Shown one piece after another: positions 27,135 to 35,660 of a stretch of DNA of 64,000 nt. A program made the position numbers and the translations under genes. The DNA comes from Sphingobium chungbukense (GTDB lineage: Bacteria; Pseudomonadota; Alphaproteobacteria; Sphingomonadales; Sphingomonadaceae), in assembly GCF_001005725.1 (NCBI RefSeq), contig NZ_LBIC01000006.1:124001-188000 (forward strand). The letters are read 5' to 3'. Under the pieces are notes generated by a model. That model had not been told where the DNA came from, ran no database searches, and was given only the letters and a program-made list of their open reading frames with translations. Each line of letters begins with the position of its first letter. Position 1 is the stretch's first letter.

Positions 27135-28100
27135 ATGTCTATCGTTGGCGACGCAAACCATCAGTCCATTCGCTACGGCGAACTCAAAACCGCCAATCAT
27201 CTTCTCGGCGACCGGGAAGCGCTGGAGGCGGCCTTCGAGCGCGATGGCTACTGGTTCTTCCGCGACGTACTGGATCGCGCCTCCGTCGAATCGCTGCGTC
27301 AGGCCTATATCGACGAACTGGCCCGCCAGAAAGTCGTCGATCCTGCCGATCCCGCTGCGATCCACAACGGCGCGCCGTTCGACGCCGTTGCCTTTCGGGA
27401 GAGGCTTCACGAAAGCAGCGCCTGGCGGAAATTCGTCACCCTTCCGCCGATCGACAGTTTCTTCCAGCAACTGCTGGGCGAGGAAGTGCATTGGATCGCC
27501 AATGTCGTCACGCGGGGCACGCCGCCGGAACGGGATACCGGCGCCGACCGGTTCCTCTTCATCCACCAGGACGGCGTCTTCAATCCCGGCATCCCCTTCC
27601 TCGTCACATGGGTTCCTCTCGCGCCGATCACGGAACGCATGGGCGGCATCGCCCTTGCCGAAGCCATGCACAAGGAAGGAAGCCTCCATCCCTGGTCGGA
27701 CGGCCTGATGACCGGCATCCCGCATGAGGCGATACCCGCGGACCGGTGGCGCCGCGCAGATTATCGGCCGGGCGACCTGCTGATAATGCATGTCATGACG
27801 CCGCACAGCGGCCTTTCCAACTTCTCCGACCGGTTCCGCCTCTCGGTCGACCTGCGGCCCATGCGGGCCAGCGGCAGCCGTCCTCTGGTCGGTACACTGG
27901 TCGCAGCGGATGGGGCCAGCATCACCGTTCAGGACGACGACGGCCAGCATCGGGTCGTGCTGGACGATAAGACCTACTGCCGGGGACTGGACGGCAAGAA
28001 GGTGGAGCTGGACAGGTTCGATGCCGTATTCCCCGTCGGCAGCAAATTGCTTGTTGGGCGGGACGGAGATCGCGCGACCATGGTTCGTCCCCCGCATTGA
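27135..28100 (+). CDS. Phytanoyl-CoA dioxygenase (PhyH) family protein
   Basis: A 321-residue Fe(II)/2-oxoglutarate dioxygenase. The HxD metal pair is in FLFIHQDGVFNPG and the distal His in MTPHSGLSN, followed by the 2-oxoglutarate arginine in RFRLSVDLR. The PhyH core ends near residue 245. The last 75 residues (VGTLVAADGASITVQDDDGQ and on) form an extra C-terminal piece that looks like a small beta domain. I chose ATG 27135, after GGGAAGAAG, over an earlier in-frame start. It is the first of four co-directional genes and probably hydroxylates the common substrate. Confidence 0.82.
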   Translation: MSIVGDANHQSIRYGELKTANHLLGDREALEAAFERDGYWFFRDVLDRASVESLRQAYIDELARQKVVDPADPAAIHNGAPFDAVAFRERLHESSAWRKFVTLPPIDSFFQQLLGEEVHWIANVVTRGTPPERDTGADRFLFIHQDGVFNPGIPFLVTWVPLAPITERMGGIALAEAMHKEGSLHPWSDGLMTGIPHEAIPADRWRRADYRPGDLLIMHVMTPHSGLSNFSDRFRLSVDLRPMRASGSRPLVGTLVAADGASITVQDDDGQHRVVLDDKTYCRGLDGKKVELDRFDAVFPVGSKLLVGRDGDRATMVRPPH

Positions 28101-28205
28101 TCATTTCGTTACGATAAAGGCGGCCAAGCTGCCATCGGAACGCGGAGAGGATAACAAGACAATGCGCACAAATCCCATCGCCTCAAAAAGCCGGGAGGAT
28201 CGATC

Positions 28206-29420
28206 GTGACCGCAAAGAGGATGATCGAGCCGAACTGGTCCGACTGGGTCGAGAACGCAATCAGGGCGGCGGACGACACGCTGGCCCTGCTGCCTGAAAA
28301 TGCCGACGATCAGGCCTGCGCCGATGCGGAACGCGCGATCGCCATGTCCTTCACGCAGGGCTATCTGATGATGTTCCACGGCCATGCGGATCATCCCGAT
28401 TGGGTGCCCTTCATCAGCTTCCTGCTGCCGTCCGGCGCGATCAATCCCGACACCAGCTATGACATCTGCCGCATCGATGAACGCGGCGTCTACCGCCTAT
28501 CGGGCTATCGCGGCACCGTGCAGCTCCTCGATTTTCAGATGACCGAAAATCTGCCGGGGCTGGCGGATCATTCGGGCGCCAGAACCGGCGGCATCAATGC
28601 CGATGATCTCACCCTGGACGCCCAGGGACGTTTCGATGTCGTCCTGAGCGCGGAACGGCCCGCGGACTTCAGCGGCGACTGGCATCCAATGCCGCCCGGC
28701 ACCGGCGCCATATTGATGCGCCAGGTCCATTATGATTGGGAAACGGAACTGGACGCCAGGGTCGCGATAGAGCGATTGGACGTCCCGCCCAGGCGCCCGG
28801 CCGCCGACGCCGCGACCACGCGGCAGCGGCTGGAATATCTGCCGATGTTCGTGCGCCGCTTCCAGAATCAGTTTCTCAGCTACAAGCGGCAGGTGCGCGA
28901 CCTGGGACCACCCAATGAGTTGCATATCCGCGTGCGCAAGGAAAAGGGCGGTGCCGGTCAGGGCGGCGGCATGGGCGGTCAGGTGATGTACCACGGAAAC
29001 TTCCAAATCGCGGAAGATGAAGGCCTGCTGATAGAAACCGCCATTCCGGAACGCTGCCGATACTGGAACATCCAGGTCACGGACGAGGCGCATATCGCCA
29101 TCGAACCGCTATTCTGCCAATCCAGCATCAATGGCTTCCAGGCCAGGCTGGACAGCGACGGCCGTTTTCGCGCCGTGATCTCCGCCCGCGATCCCGGCAT
29201 CCCCAACTGGCTCGACACCGGCGGGCATCTGCATGGCGGCATTCTGGGACGATGGACGCATGCCAGCGACGCCGCGGCCCCGGCCGCGCGCGTGGTGAAG
29301 CTCGACAAATTGCGGGATCATCTCCCGCCGGACGTGACTTTTATGACGCAAGAGGAGCGTGAAAACCAACTCCGCGCCCGTATCCGCGCGGTCCAGATGC
29401 GCCGCGGAGGCAGCCACTGA
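28206..29420 (+). CDS. DUF1214 domain-containing protein
   Basis: A 404-residue protein whose C-terminal part matches DUF1214: GLLIETAIPERCRYWNIQVT, then SINGFQARLDSDGRFRAVIS and IPNWLDTGGHLHGGILGRW. The N-terminal half (DTSYDICRIDERGVYRLSGY) is the usual partner region. There is no signal peptide. The start is GTG at 28206, following GGGAGG. Its stop shares one base with the sulfotransferase start (TGATG). The biochemical function of DUF1214 is unknown. In this operon it lies between a dioxygenase and a sulfotransferase, which hints at a shared hydrophobic substrate. Confidence 0.8.
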   Translation: MTAKRMIEPNWSDWVENAIRAADDTLALLPENADDQACADAERAIAMSFTQGYLMMFHGHADHPDWVPFISFLLPSGAINPDTSYDICRIDERGVYRLSGYRGTVQLLDFQMTENLPGLADHSGARTGGINADDLTLDAQGRFDVVLSAERPADFSGDWHPMPPGTGAILMRQVHYDWETELDARVAIERLDVPPRRPAADAATTRQRLEYLPMFVRRFQNQFLSYKRQVRDLGPPNELHIRVRKEKGGAGQGGGMGGQVMYHGNFQIAEDEGLLIETAIPERCRYWNIQVTDEAHIAIEPLFCQSSINGFQARLDSDGRFRAVISARDPGIPNWLDTGGHLHGGILGRWTHASDAAAPAARVVKLDKLRDHLPPDVTFMTQEERENQLRARIRAVQMRRGGSH

Positions 29421-30559
29421 TGACGACGATTGAGCAAGATGAAGACCGCCTGCATCAAGAAGCGGTCGAACGTACCGGCCATTCCGATTTCGGGAACGAC
29501 GATTATCGCGAGGGGTTGAGGGTCATCCTTGAAGCGCTGCGCGACGATCCGGACAACGAACCCCTGAAATCCGCGGTCATGCAGCATTCGATGGCGGCTT
29601 TGACCGGCCGCCTCCATTCGGAAGCGGGTTGGAAAAAGCATCCCGAATGCCTGAACAATGCCATCGTGGCGCCGCTGGTGATCACAGGCATGCCGCGCAC
29701 GGGCACCTCGTTGCTGCATCAACTGCTGTCGAACGACCCGCAATTCCAATGGATGCCCGGCTGGATCGCGCGCGCGCCACGCGTCCGGGAGCCCCGTTCG
29801 CAATGGTCGCAGGACCCCGATTATCGGGCCGTCGGCGAAGCGCTGGAAGCTTTGTTCCATGGCAAGGCGGACATGCGCGCCGCCCATAATATGGACGTGG
29901 ACGTTCCCGAAGAATGCATCCAGTTGATGGTGCAGAGCTTCGTCTCCATGCGCTTCATATCCACCCTGCCCGCGCCCCGTTACGAAAAATGGTTCCTTCA
30001 GCAGGATGAGACGCCCTCCTACCGCCGCCTTGCCGACAATCTGCGGTTGATCGGCGCGCGTGAACCGAACAAGACCTGGTTGCTGAAAAATCCCAGCCAT
30101 TCCATCGGTATCGACGCATTGCTTCGGGTCTTCCCCGATGCCCGGATCGTCGCGACCCACCGCGATCCTTTCGAAACCATTGCGTCCGGCGCCAGCGTCA
30201 TCCTGCGGTCCACCGGCAATATGTGGCGCAAGGAGGATGTCGCCCCGCACCGGCTCCGCGTTTGGGCACGGGCCGCGGAACGGCTGGAAGCCGCCCGCGC
30301 CCGGCAGCCGGAAAGCTTTCAGGAGATTTCCTACACCCGCCTGATTGAAAATCCGATCGGCGTGGTCCGCGATCTCTATGCCAGCCTCGGCTATGCGCTG
30401 ACCGAACCGGTCGTCCAACGCATGCAACAATGGCTGGCCGACAATCCTCAGGGAAAACACGGCAAGCACACATATTCGCTCGAAAGCGTCGGCCTCGATC
30501 CAAAGCAGGTCGATGCCACGCTCGGACCTTACATCAAACGCTACGGATTCAGCAGATGA
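29420..30559 (+). CDS. Sulfotransferase family protein
   Basis: A 379-residue PAPS-dependent sulfotransferase. The 5'-phosphosulfate loop is PLVITGMPRTGTSLLHQLLS (about 92-111). The 3'-phosphate site is IVATHRDPFETIASGASV. A large helical region lies between them. It is coupled to the DUF1214 gene by one shared base and to the SDR gene by a 4-bp overlap. The family in sphingomonads and mycobacteria acts on lipids, steroids or other alcohols, and the acceptor here is unknown. PAPS would come from CysD/CysNC encoded 5 kb away. Confidence 0.85.
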   Translation: MTTIEQDEDRLHQEAVERTGHSDFGNDDYREGLRVILEALRDDPDNEPLKSAVMQHSMAALTGRLHSEAGWKKHPECLNNAIVAPLVITGMPRTGTSLLHQLLSNDPQFQWMPGWIARAPRVREPRSQWSQDPDYRAVGEALEALFHGKADMRAAHNMDVDVPEECIQLMVQSFVSMRFISTLPAPRYEKWFLQQDETPSYRRLADNLRLIGAREPNKTWLLKNPSHSIGIDALLRVFPDARIVATHRDPFETIASGASVILRSTGNMWRKEDVAPHRLRVWARAAERLEAARARQPESFQEISYTRLIENPIGVVRDLYASLGYALTEPVVQRMQQWLADNPQGKHGKHTYSLESVGLDPKQVDATLGPYIKRYGFSR

Positions 30560-31290
30560 AACGCTTCGAAGGAAAAATCGCCATCGTCACCGGCGCCGGG
30601 CGCGGCATAGGCGCAGCAGTGACCCGCCGTCTCGTCGCTGAAGGAGCCACGGTCATCGCCGCCGGGCCGGGCGAAAGCAACCGCCAGATCGCCACCGAAC
30701 TCGGCGCCCAGGTGATCGACCAGGTTTGCGACGTCGCCAGGCCGGAGGATGTCGATGCGCTGTTTGCCGCCTGTCGGGAACGCTTCGGCCGGCTCGATCT
30801 CCTTCTCAATAACGCCGGCATATCCAAGTCGGGCAGGCGAATGCACGAAGTCCCCGTCGAGGATTGGGACGAGGTGATGAATATCAACCTGCGCGGCGCA
30901 TGGCTGGTGATGCGGCAGGCGCTCGGACTGATGCTCGAATCCGGCGGCGGCTCCATCGTCAATACCGCTTCCATCGGTGGCCTCAAGCCTTCGGTGATGA
31001 CAACGCCTTACTCGATTTCCAAGGCGGGCATGATCATGATGACCCGCGCGGCAGCGCTGGAATATGCCCGCGACAATATCCGCGTGAACGCGCTGTGCCC
31101 CGGCACCATCCTGACGCCGATGCTGGACGCCGCCGGACCTGAACTCATCAAGCAAAAGGAAGCAATCACGCCCATTGGCCGCATCGGCACTGCCGAGGAA
31201 GTCGCAGCATTCGCCTGCTTCCTGCTTTCTGACGAGGCCACGTCGATCACGGGCGGAACCCACACCATTGCCGGCGGCCGCGAAGCCTAG
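30556..31290 (+). CDS. SDR family oxidoreductase
   Basis: A 244-residue classical short-chain dehydrogenase. Features in order are IVTGAGRGIGAA (nucleotide binding), LLNNAGISKSG, NTASIGGLKP with the catalytic Ser, and PYSISKAGMIMM with Tyr and Lys. The C-terminus ends SITGGTHTIAGG. The start at ATG 30556 overlaps the sulfotransferase stop (ATGA). It is the last of the four-gene operon and likely oxidises or reduces the alcohol or ketone group of the common substrate. Confidence 0.88.
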   Translation: MKRFEGKIAIVTGAGRGIGAAVTRRLVAEGATVIAAGPGESNRQIATELGAQVIDQVCDVARPEDVDALFAACRERFGRLDLLLNNAGISKSGRRMHEVPVEDWDEVMNINLRGAWLVMRQALGLMLESGGGSIVNTASIGGLKPSVMTTPYSISKAGMIMMTRAAALEYARDNIRVNALCPGTILTPMLDAAGPELIKQKEAITPIGRIGTAEEVAAFACFLLSDEATSITGGTHTIAGGREA

Positions 31291-31680
31291 GGCCAAAAGC
31301 CATGGATGAACGGATTTAGGCCGGCAATAATTTTCCATCCGGGGACAATGGCGACCCTTCGCAGCTACCTGGATCCTGGCGGCCGGAAACGGCCCAGCGT
31401 CCAGAGGGTCCACAGTCTCCCTTACCTGGAGCGGCTTTCGATCCGGATGGATTGGACCGGCTGCTCCAGCTTTTTGTTTGACACCGTTTCCAGATCAATG
31501 CCTCTATCCGAATGCCGTGCTGACTGCCTCTAGCGGTTGAAGCTGATCTTCTTCCAAGGAGCTTCAGGGACAGATTGATCATTATCCTGTGGGCGATCCT
31601 TCCACTCGGAAGCAAAGGCTCCCATAATCACGGGGGTCGAATTACGGCGACGCTACAAGCGGAAATTTTGTTTCCGCTGA

Positions 31681-31694
31681 TTGAGATAAATCAA
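31681..31694 (+). promoter_or_regulatory. FNR/FixK-type box upstream of hemN
   Basis: TTGAGATAAATCAA matches the TTGA-N6-TCAA core and differs from TTGAT-N4-ATCAA at one base. It lies 216 bp before the hemN start. Anaerobic coproporphyrinogen oxidase genes are classic FNR/Anr targets, which makes the hit more credible. Confidence 0.6.
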
Positions 31695-31845
31695 GGAATA
31701 AGTGCAACCAGTCTCGCATGGTCCTATCTGCGTTCATGGCCCGCACCGGCTGTGGCGTCAGGGATATTTCGGCCGGAGCGATCACGATGTTTGTCGCGCT
31801 TTTTATCGCTGACTCTCTTAAGTTGGCGAATGGAATTCCGCAATA

Positions 31846-31879
31846 TGACAAAAGCCTTGGAAATCCATGGCTTTTGTCA
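31846..31879 (+). promoter_or_regulatory. Long imperfect palindrome in the hemN leader
   Basis: TGACAAAAGCC (31846-31856) pairs with GGCTTTTGTCA (31869-31879). Most of the 12 bases between can also pair (TGGA with TCCA), giving a nearly continuous stem with one mismatch. It ends 30 bp before the hemN ATG. It could be an operator, an RNA leader hairpin or a terminator for upstream transcription. Confidence 0.5.
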
Positions 31880-31909
31880 GGGCATTCGGCGCGGTCCTGA
31901 GTCAGAACC

Positions 31910-33217
31910 ATGTGGACCTATCATCCCGACCTGCTCGACCGGCCCGTGCCGCGCTACACCAGCTATCCCACCGCCGCGCAATTCAGCGGCGATGTCGGCG
32001 CGGCGGAACTTGCCGCCCGGCTGGACGGAGTGAATAGGAACGCCCCTCTCTCGCTCTATGTCCACATCCCCTATTGCCACGACATATGCTGGTATTGCGG
32101 CTGCAACACGGGCGCGGCGAACCGGGTCCAGCGCCTCACCGCCTATGTCGAATCGCTGGAGCGCGAAATCGCGACGGTCGCCGGGCGGCTGAACGGCAAC
32201 GGCCGGGTGCAGCGCATCGCCTTTGGCGGCGGCAGCCCCAACAGCCTGCCGCTGGTCGATTTCGTCCGCCTGCTCCAGCAATTGCTGCTCTGCTTCGACG
32301 CGCATCATGCCGAATTGTCGGTCGAACTCGACCCCCGCCGCCTCGACGCGCAATGGATTTCGACCATGGCCGCCATGGGTGTCGACCGCGTGAACCTGGG
32401 CGTGCAGACCTTCACCCCGCATGTCCAGGCGCGGATCGGCCGCATCCAGCCGCTCGACATGGTGGAGCGCGCCGTCGACCAGTTGCGCACCGCCGGGATC
32501 GCGACGGGTTTCGACCTGATGTACGGCCTGCCCGGCCAGACGCCCGACGACCTCGCCGCCACGCTGGAGGCCGCTATCGCGATGCAGCCCGACCGCATCG
32601 CACTGTTCGGCTATGCCCATATGCCCCGGCTGCTGCCCCGCCAGCGCCGCATCGACGCCAGCGACCTGCCCGGTCTCGCCACCCGCTTCGCCATGGCGGC
32701 GCAGGGATATGATATGCTGACCGGCGCAGGCTATGAGGCGATCGGCTTCGACCATTTCGCCCTGCCGCAGGACGGCATGGCCCACGCCGTCCGCGAAGGT
32801 CGGCTGCGTCGCAATTTTCAGGGCTTCACCGACGACCCGGCGGAAATATTGCTGGGCTTGGGCGCCAGCGCGATCAGCCAGTTCCCCGACCTCATCGTCC
32901 AGAATGAGAAACAGGCCGGTCCCTGGCGTGAACTGGTCGGCGCAGGGCAATTATCCGCCACGCGCGGCACTTTCCGCACGCCGGAAGACCGCCGCCGCGG
33001 CCGCATCATAGAGGCGCTGCTTTGCCAGGGTGAAGCGCATATGGGCACCGCCCATCCGATGCCCGATCTCGGCCGCTTCGAAGAACTCGGTCTCGTCCGC
33101 CTGAGCGAGGGGCGCGTCGCGCTGACGCGGGATGCCCTGCCCTATGCGCGCAGCATCGCCGCCTGCTTCGACGCCTATCTGGAACCGGCGGAAAAGCGGT
33201 TCAGCCATGCGGTTTAG
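31910..33217 (+). CDS. hemN: Oxygen-independent coproporphyrinogen III oxidase
   Basis: A 435-residue radical SAM enzyme that converts coproporphyrinogen III to protoporphyrinogen IX without oxygen. The iron-sulphur motif is C56-x3-C60-x2-C63 in VHIPYCHDICWYCGCNT, followed by IAFGGGSPNSLP. The HemN-type opening is MWTYHPDLLDRPVPRYTSYP. The C-terminal HemN domain is complete. The length fits true HemN, not the HemW paralogues (about 380). An FNR-like box and a palindrome lie upstream, which suggests low-oxygen induction. Its last 11 bases overlap the next small gene. Confidence 0.93.
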   Translation: MWTYHPDLLDRPVPRYTSYPTAAQFSGDVGAAELAARLDGVNRNAPLSLYVHIPYCHDICWYCGCNTGAANRVQRLTAYVESLEREIATVAGRLNGNGRVQRIAFGGGSPNSLPLVDFVRLLQQLLLCFDAHHAELSVELDPRRLDAQWISTMAAMGVDRVNLGVQTFTPHVQARIGRIQPLDMVERAVDQLRTAGIATGFDLMYGLPGQTPDDLAATLEAAIAMQPDRIALFGYAHMPRLLPRQRRIDASDLPGLATRFAMAAQGYDMLTGAGYEAIGFDHFALPQDGMAHAVREGRLRRNFQGFTDDPAEILLGLGASAISQFPDLIVQNEKQAGPWRELVGAGQLSATRGTFRTPEDRRRGRIIEALLCQGEAHMGTAHPMPDLGRFEELGLVRLSEGRVALTRDALPYARSIAACFDAYLEPAEKRFSHAV

Positions 33218-33440
33218 CGCGGCGATCCTCGCCACTCTCGCCTGCATCCCCCTGGCAGCCGTCCATGCGCCCGCCGCCGTCGCGCAAAGCCCGTGGTTCT
33301 GCGGCTCCGCACCGCCCGGCTGGACCCCGCCCTGGCAGCGCAAGCCCTCCGCCCCCACCGACAAGAGCGCCCCCTGCCATCTCATGCTGTGCGACCGGAA
33401 AAAGCCCCGCGCCGAAGGGGAATGCGGTCAGCCCAATTAG
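33207..33440 (+). CDS. Small secreted protein of unknown function
   Basis: A 77-residue protein that overlaps the hemN end by 11 bp. It begins with a clear signal peptide (MRFSAAILATLACIPLAA, cleavage near AVAQ). The mature part is only about 50 residues, rich in Pro and Lys, with four cysteines (in WFCGSAPPGW, SAPCHLMLC and GECGQ) that could form two disulfides in the periplasm. The TAG stop is the first triplet of the family-B repeat. I do not recognise a family. Coupling to hemN suggests co-expression. Confidence 0.6.
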   Translation: MRFSAAILATLACIPLAAVHAPAAVAQSPWFCGSAPPGWTPPWQRKPSAPTDKSAPCHLMLCDRKKPRAEGECGQPN

Positions 33441-33542
33441 AGCATCGTGCGCAAAAGTGGGAACCCATTTTGCGCGAAAAACGATGCGACAACAAAAACT
33501 TAAAGCGCGCGGTTTGCGTCAGATTTAACGCAGCGCACTCTA
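33438..33542. repeat. Dispersed palindromic repeat, family B copy 2
   Basis: A 105-bp element closely matching 10361-10467: TAGAGCATCGTGCGCAAAAG, then GGGAACCCA, ACGATGCGACAACAAAAACT and AACGCAGCGC. The ends TAG and CTA supply the stop codons of both flanking genes: the small secreted protein (plus strand) and the LysR gene (minus strand). Confidence 0.88.
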
Positions 33543-34430
33543 AAACCGGTCCCGCATCCCGCGTACGACTTCATCCAGAAATTCCCCGGTCGCCCGGATG
33601 CGCGGCAATCGCTGGAGATCGGCGTGGATCACCAGCCAATAGCTGCGCCACACCTCGACCTCCCCCGGCAACAGGCGGACCAGCCGCTCATCCCGATCCG
33701 CCGCGAAGATGTGCAATACGCCGATGCCGCATCCAGCCGCCACCGCCGCATGCTGCGCCGCGCTGGAACTGGACCGGAACGCCACGGGCGCGCCGGGCAA
33801 TATCTGGTCGAGCGCGATCATCTCGGGAAAACCCGCCAGTTCCTCGATATAGGACACGAAGGCATGGCGGTTGAGGTCGGCCCGGCCCGACGGCGCACCC
33901 TCCCGTTCCAGATAGTCGCGTGACGCATAGAGCCCCAGCCGGTAATCGACCAGCTTGCGCGTCACCAGCCGTCCCTTGGGCGGCGGCTTCAGCATCACGG
34001 CCATGTCGGCCTCACGCTTCGACAGGCTGCTCGCCTTGCTTTCCGACGCCAGTTCCAGCGTCAGCCGGGGATGGCGGGCACGGAAATCCGCAATATGGGG
34101 CGCCACCAGACAGGCGGCGAACGCCTCGGGCGTCGCCAGCCGTACCGTTCCCTCCACTTGCTGGTCGCGCCCGGCGACGCTGTTCATCGCCGCCAGCAAT
34201 TCGCTCTCGACCCGCTCGGCATGGGCAACCAGGGCAAAGGCGGCCGGTGTCGGCGTCACCCCACGGGGCGAACGGTCGAACAGCCGCGCGCCCAGCGTCG
34301 TTTCCATATTGCCGATACGCCGCGCCACCGTGCTGTGGTCCACCCCGACCCGGCGCGCGGCGGCCAGCATATTGCCCTCCCGCATCACGGCAAGGAACAG
34401 GCGCAGTTCATCGGAATTCAGCATGGGCAA
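33540..34430 (-). CDS. LysR-family transcriptional regulator
   Basis: A 296-residue LysR regulator. The helix-turn-helix is LRLFLAVMREGNMLAAARRV, then GVDHSTVARRIGNMETTLGA, the variant found in regulators with VDHSTVSRR recognition text. The effector domain begins near residue 92 (EGTVRLATPEAFAACLVAPH). Its TAG stop is provided by the family-B repeat. The target is unknown; no divergent metabolic gene adjoins it. Confidence 0.88.
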   Translation of the reverse strand: MPMLNSDELRLFLAVMREGNMLAAARRVGVDHSTVARRIGNMETTLGARLFDRSPRGVTPTPAAFALVAHAERVESELLAAMNSVAGRDQQVEGTVRLATPEAFAACLVAPHIADFRARHPRLTLELASESKASSLSKREADMAVMLKPPPKGRLVTRKLVDYRLGLYASRDYLEREGAPSGRADLNRHAFVSYIEELAGFPEMIALDQILPGAPVAFRSSSSAAQHAAVAAGCGIGVLHIFAADRDERLVRLLPGEVEVWRSYWLVIHADLQRLPRIRATGEFLDEVVRGMRDRF

Positions 34431-34485
34431 ATCTGCACAACCATAGGAGCGGGATAGCCATATCTATGCAAAACCGAATGGATGC

Positions 34486-35574
34486 TCAAGCCAGCGCCAG
34501 CACGCTCTTCAGGATATTGCGAACCAGCTCGGCCTGCCCCCGCGCACCCGTCTTGGCATAGATTTTCTTGGAATAGTTGCGCGCGGTCTCTACCGTCAGC
34601 CCCAGCTCGGCGGCGGCCTCGCTGATCGACATGCCCTGCGCGATGGCCCAGGCCAGCCGCGCCTCGCTGGGCGACAGGCCGAACAAGTCGACCAACTGGT
34701 CGCACCGGTCCGCCTGCGACCAGCGGTCACCGCTGATATAGGCGATGGCGACCGGCACCGACTGGGTGGACAGCGAACGATCATGAAACGGGCGCACCAG
34801 CATGTCCATCAGGGGATCGCGGCTCAGATTGATCGCCCTTGGCCGTCCCTCGCCATCGGCTGCGAAGCTCTTGACCAGTGCGGTCAATTCGCGGTCCACG
34901 GCGGGCGAAGCGGGCGTCAACCGGTCGTACCGCCCCCGCCGCAGCAGCTTCGACCGCTGGAATAGCTGTTCCAGATGCGGTGTCATGTCGACGATACGGC
35001 ACTGGGCATCCAACGTCAGCCAGCCGAAATTGAGCCGTCCGAACGCCTCCGAATTGACCGAAGATCGGAATTTCTCGCGCTCGAACGCGACGAAGCTGCG
35101 CAGGGCGATGCGCAGATTCGGCACCAGCGCGGTCAGCATCGCGCCCACACCCGACCCCACTTCCCGGCCGCCCGCGCAACTCAGCCAGGCGTCCATGCCG
35201 CTCGGCTCCGTTACGCGGACCGAACGCATATTGGTGATGCCCAGCGGCTCCAGAAACTCCGCGCGATAGCCTTGCTGCACCGCATCGCCGGGGTCGAGCA
35301 GCTCGTCCAGCGTGTAGACCCTCGCCTCGCGCATCCGCCGGTAAGGCAGGGGATCGCGCACATATTTCTCGTTGAACAGCCGATCGAGATGCAGCGGCGT
35401 GGGCGGCCCGGCATAAAGCTCGACCAGCCGCTCCTCATCCACCGGGCGAAAGGCCAGGCTCGCATATCCTGCCCCGGATCGCGTGCGCAATTTTTCCAGA
35501 AACCCATGCCAAAGGGGTTGCTCGAACATGCCCTCATGGAGGGCCGCCAATAATCCGCCGTCGTCCAGCCGCAT
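34486..35574 (-). CDS. LuxR-family transcriptional regulator
   Basis: A regulator of about 362 residues with a C-terminal LuxR-type helix-turn-helix: LFGLSPSEARLAWAIAQGMS, then ISEAAAELGLTVETARNYSK. The N-terminal 290 residues contain no receiver or autoinducer domain I can recognise; a weak PAS-like stretch (TLDAQCRIVDMTPHLEQLF) lies mid-protein. The Met at 35574 is the likeliest start, but GTG at 35610 is possible. It is divergent from cysD, and a perfect 16-bp palindrome lies between the genes. Confidence 0.82.
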   Translation of the reverse strand: MRLDDGGLLAALHEGMFEQPLWHGFLEKLRTRSGAGYASLAFRPVDEERLVELYAGPPTPLHLDRLFNEKYVRDPLPYRRMREARVYTLDELLDPGDAVQQGYRAEFLEPLGITNMRSVRVTEPSGMDAWLSCAGGREVGSGVGAMLTALVPNLRIALRSFVAFEREKFRSSVNSEAFGRLNFGWLTLDAQCRIVDMTPHLEQLFQRSKLLRRGRYDRLTPASPAVDRELTALVKSFAADGEGRPRAINLSRDPLMDMLVRPFHDRSLSTQSVPVAIAYISGDRWSQADRCDQLVDLFGLSPSEARLAWAIAQGMSISEAAAELGLTVETARNYSKKIYAKTGARGQAELVRNILKSVLALA

Positions 35575-35589
35575 GGCTAATATGTATAC

Positions 35590-35605
35590 CCTCCCATATG
35601 GGAGG
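35590..35605. promoter_or_regulatory. Perfect 16-bp palindrome between luxR-type gene and cysD
   Basis: CCTCCCATATGGGAGG is a perfect palindrome 55 bp before cysD and just upstream of the LuxR-type gene. This size and position fit an operator for the LuxR-type protein or another dimeric regulator. Confidence 0.5.
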
Positions 35606-35660
35606 TCCACCCCTCCCCCACTTCTGCCATCAGGCTGTCACAAAATAAGGTGGGTGAACG

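Larger units (their letters stand above)
31291..31909. other. 619-bp gap before hemN with FNR box and hairpin
   Basis: No gene is convincing here. Short frames exist, but none shows family text or a good ribosome site. Two regulatory signals lie in the right half: an FNR-like box at 31681-31694 and a long palindrome at 31846-31879. The left half may contain a decayed sequence that I could not identify. Confidence 0.5.

Noticed and set aside
26073..28097. A 674-codon open frame on the minus strand opposite the receptor fragment and PhyH gene
   Set aside because: It is antisense to genes with clear family motifs, has no recognisable protein text, and long antisense frames are expected at this G+C content.
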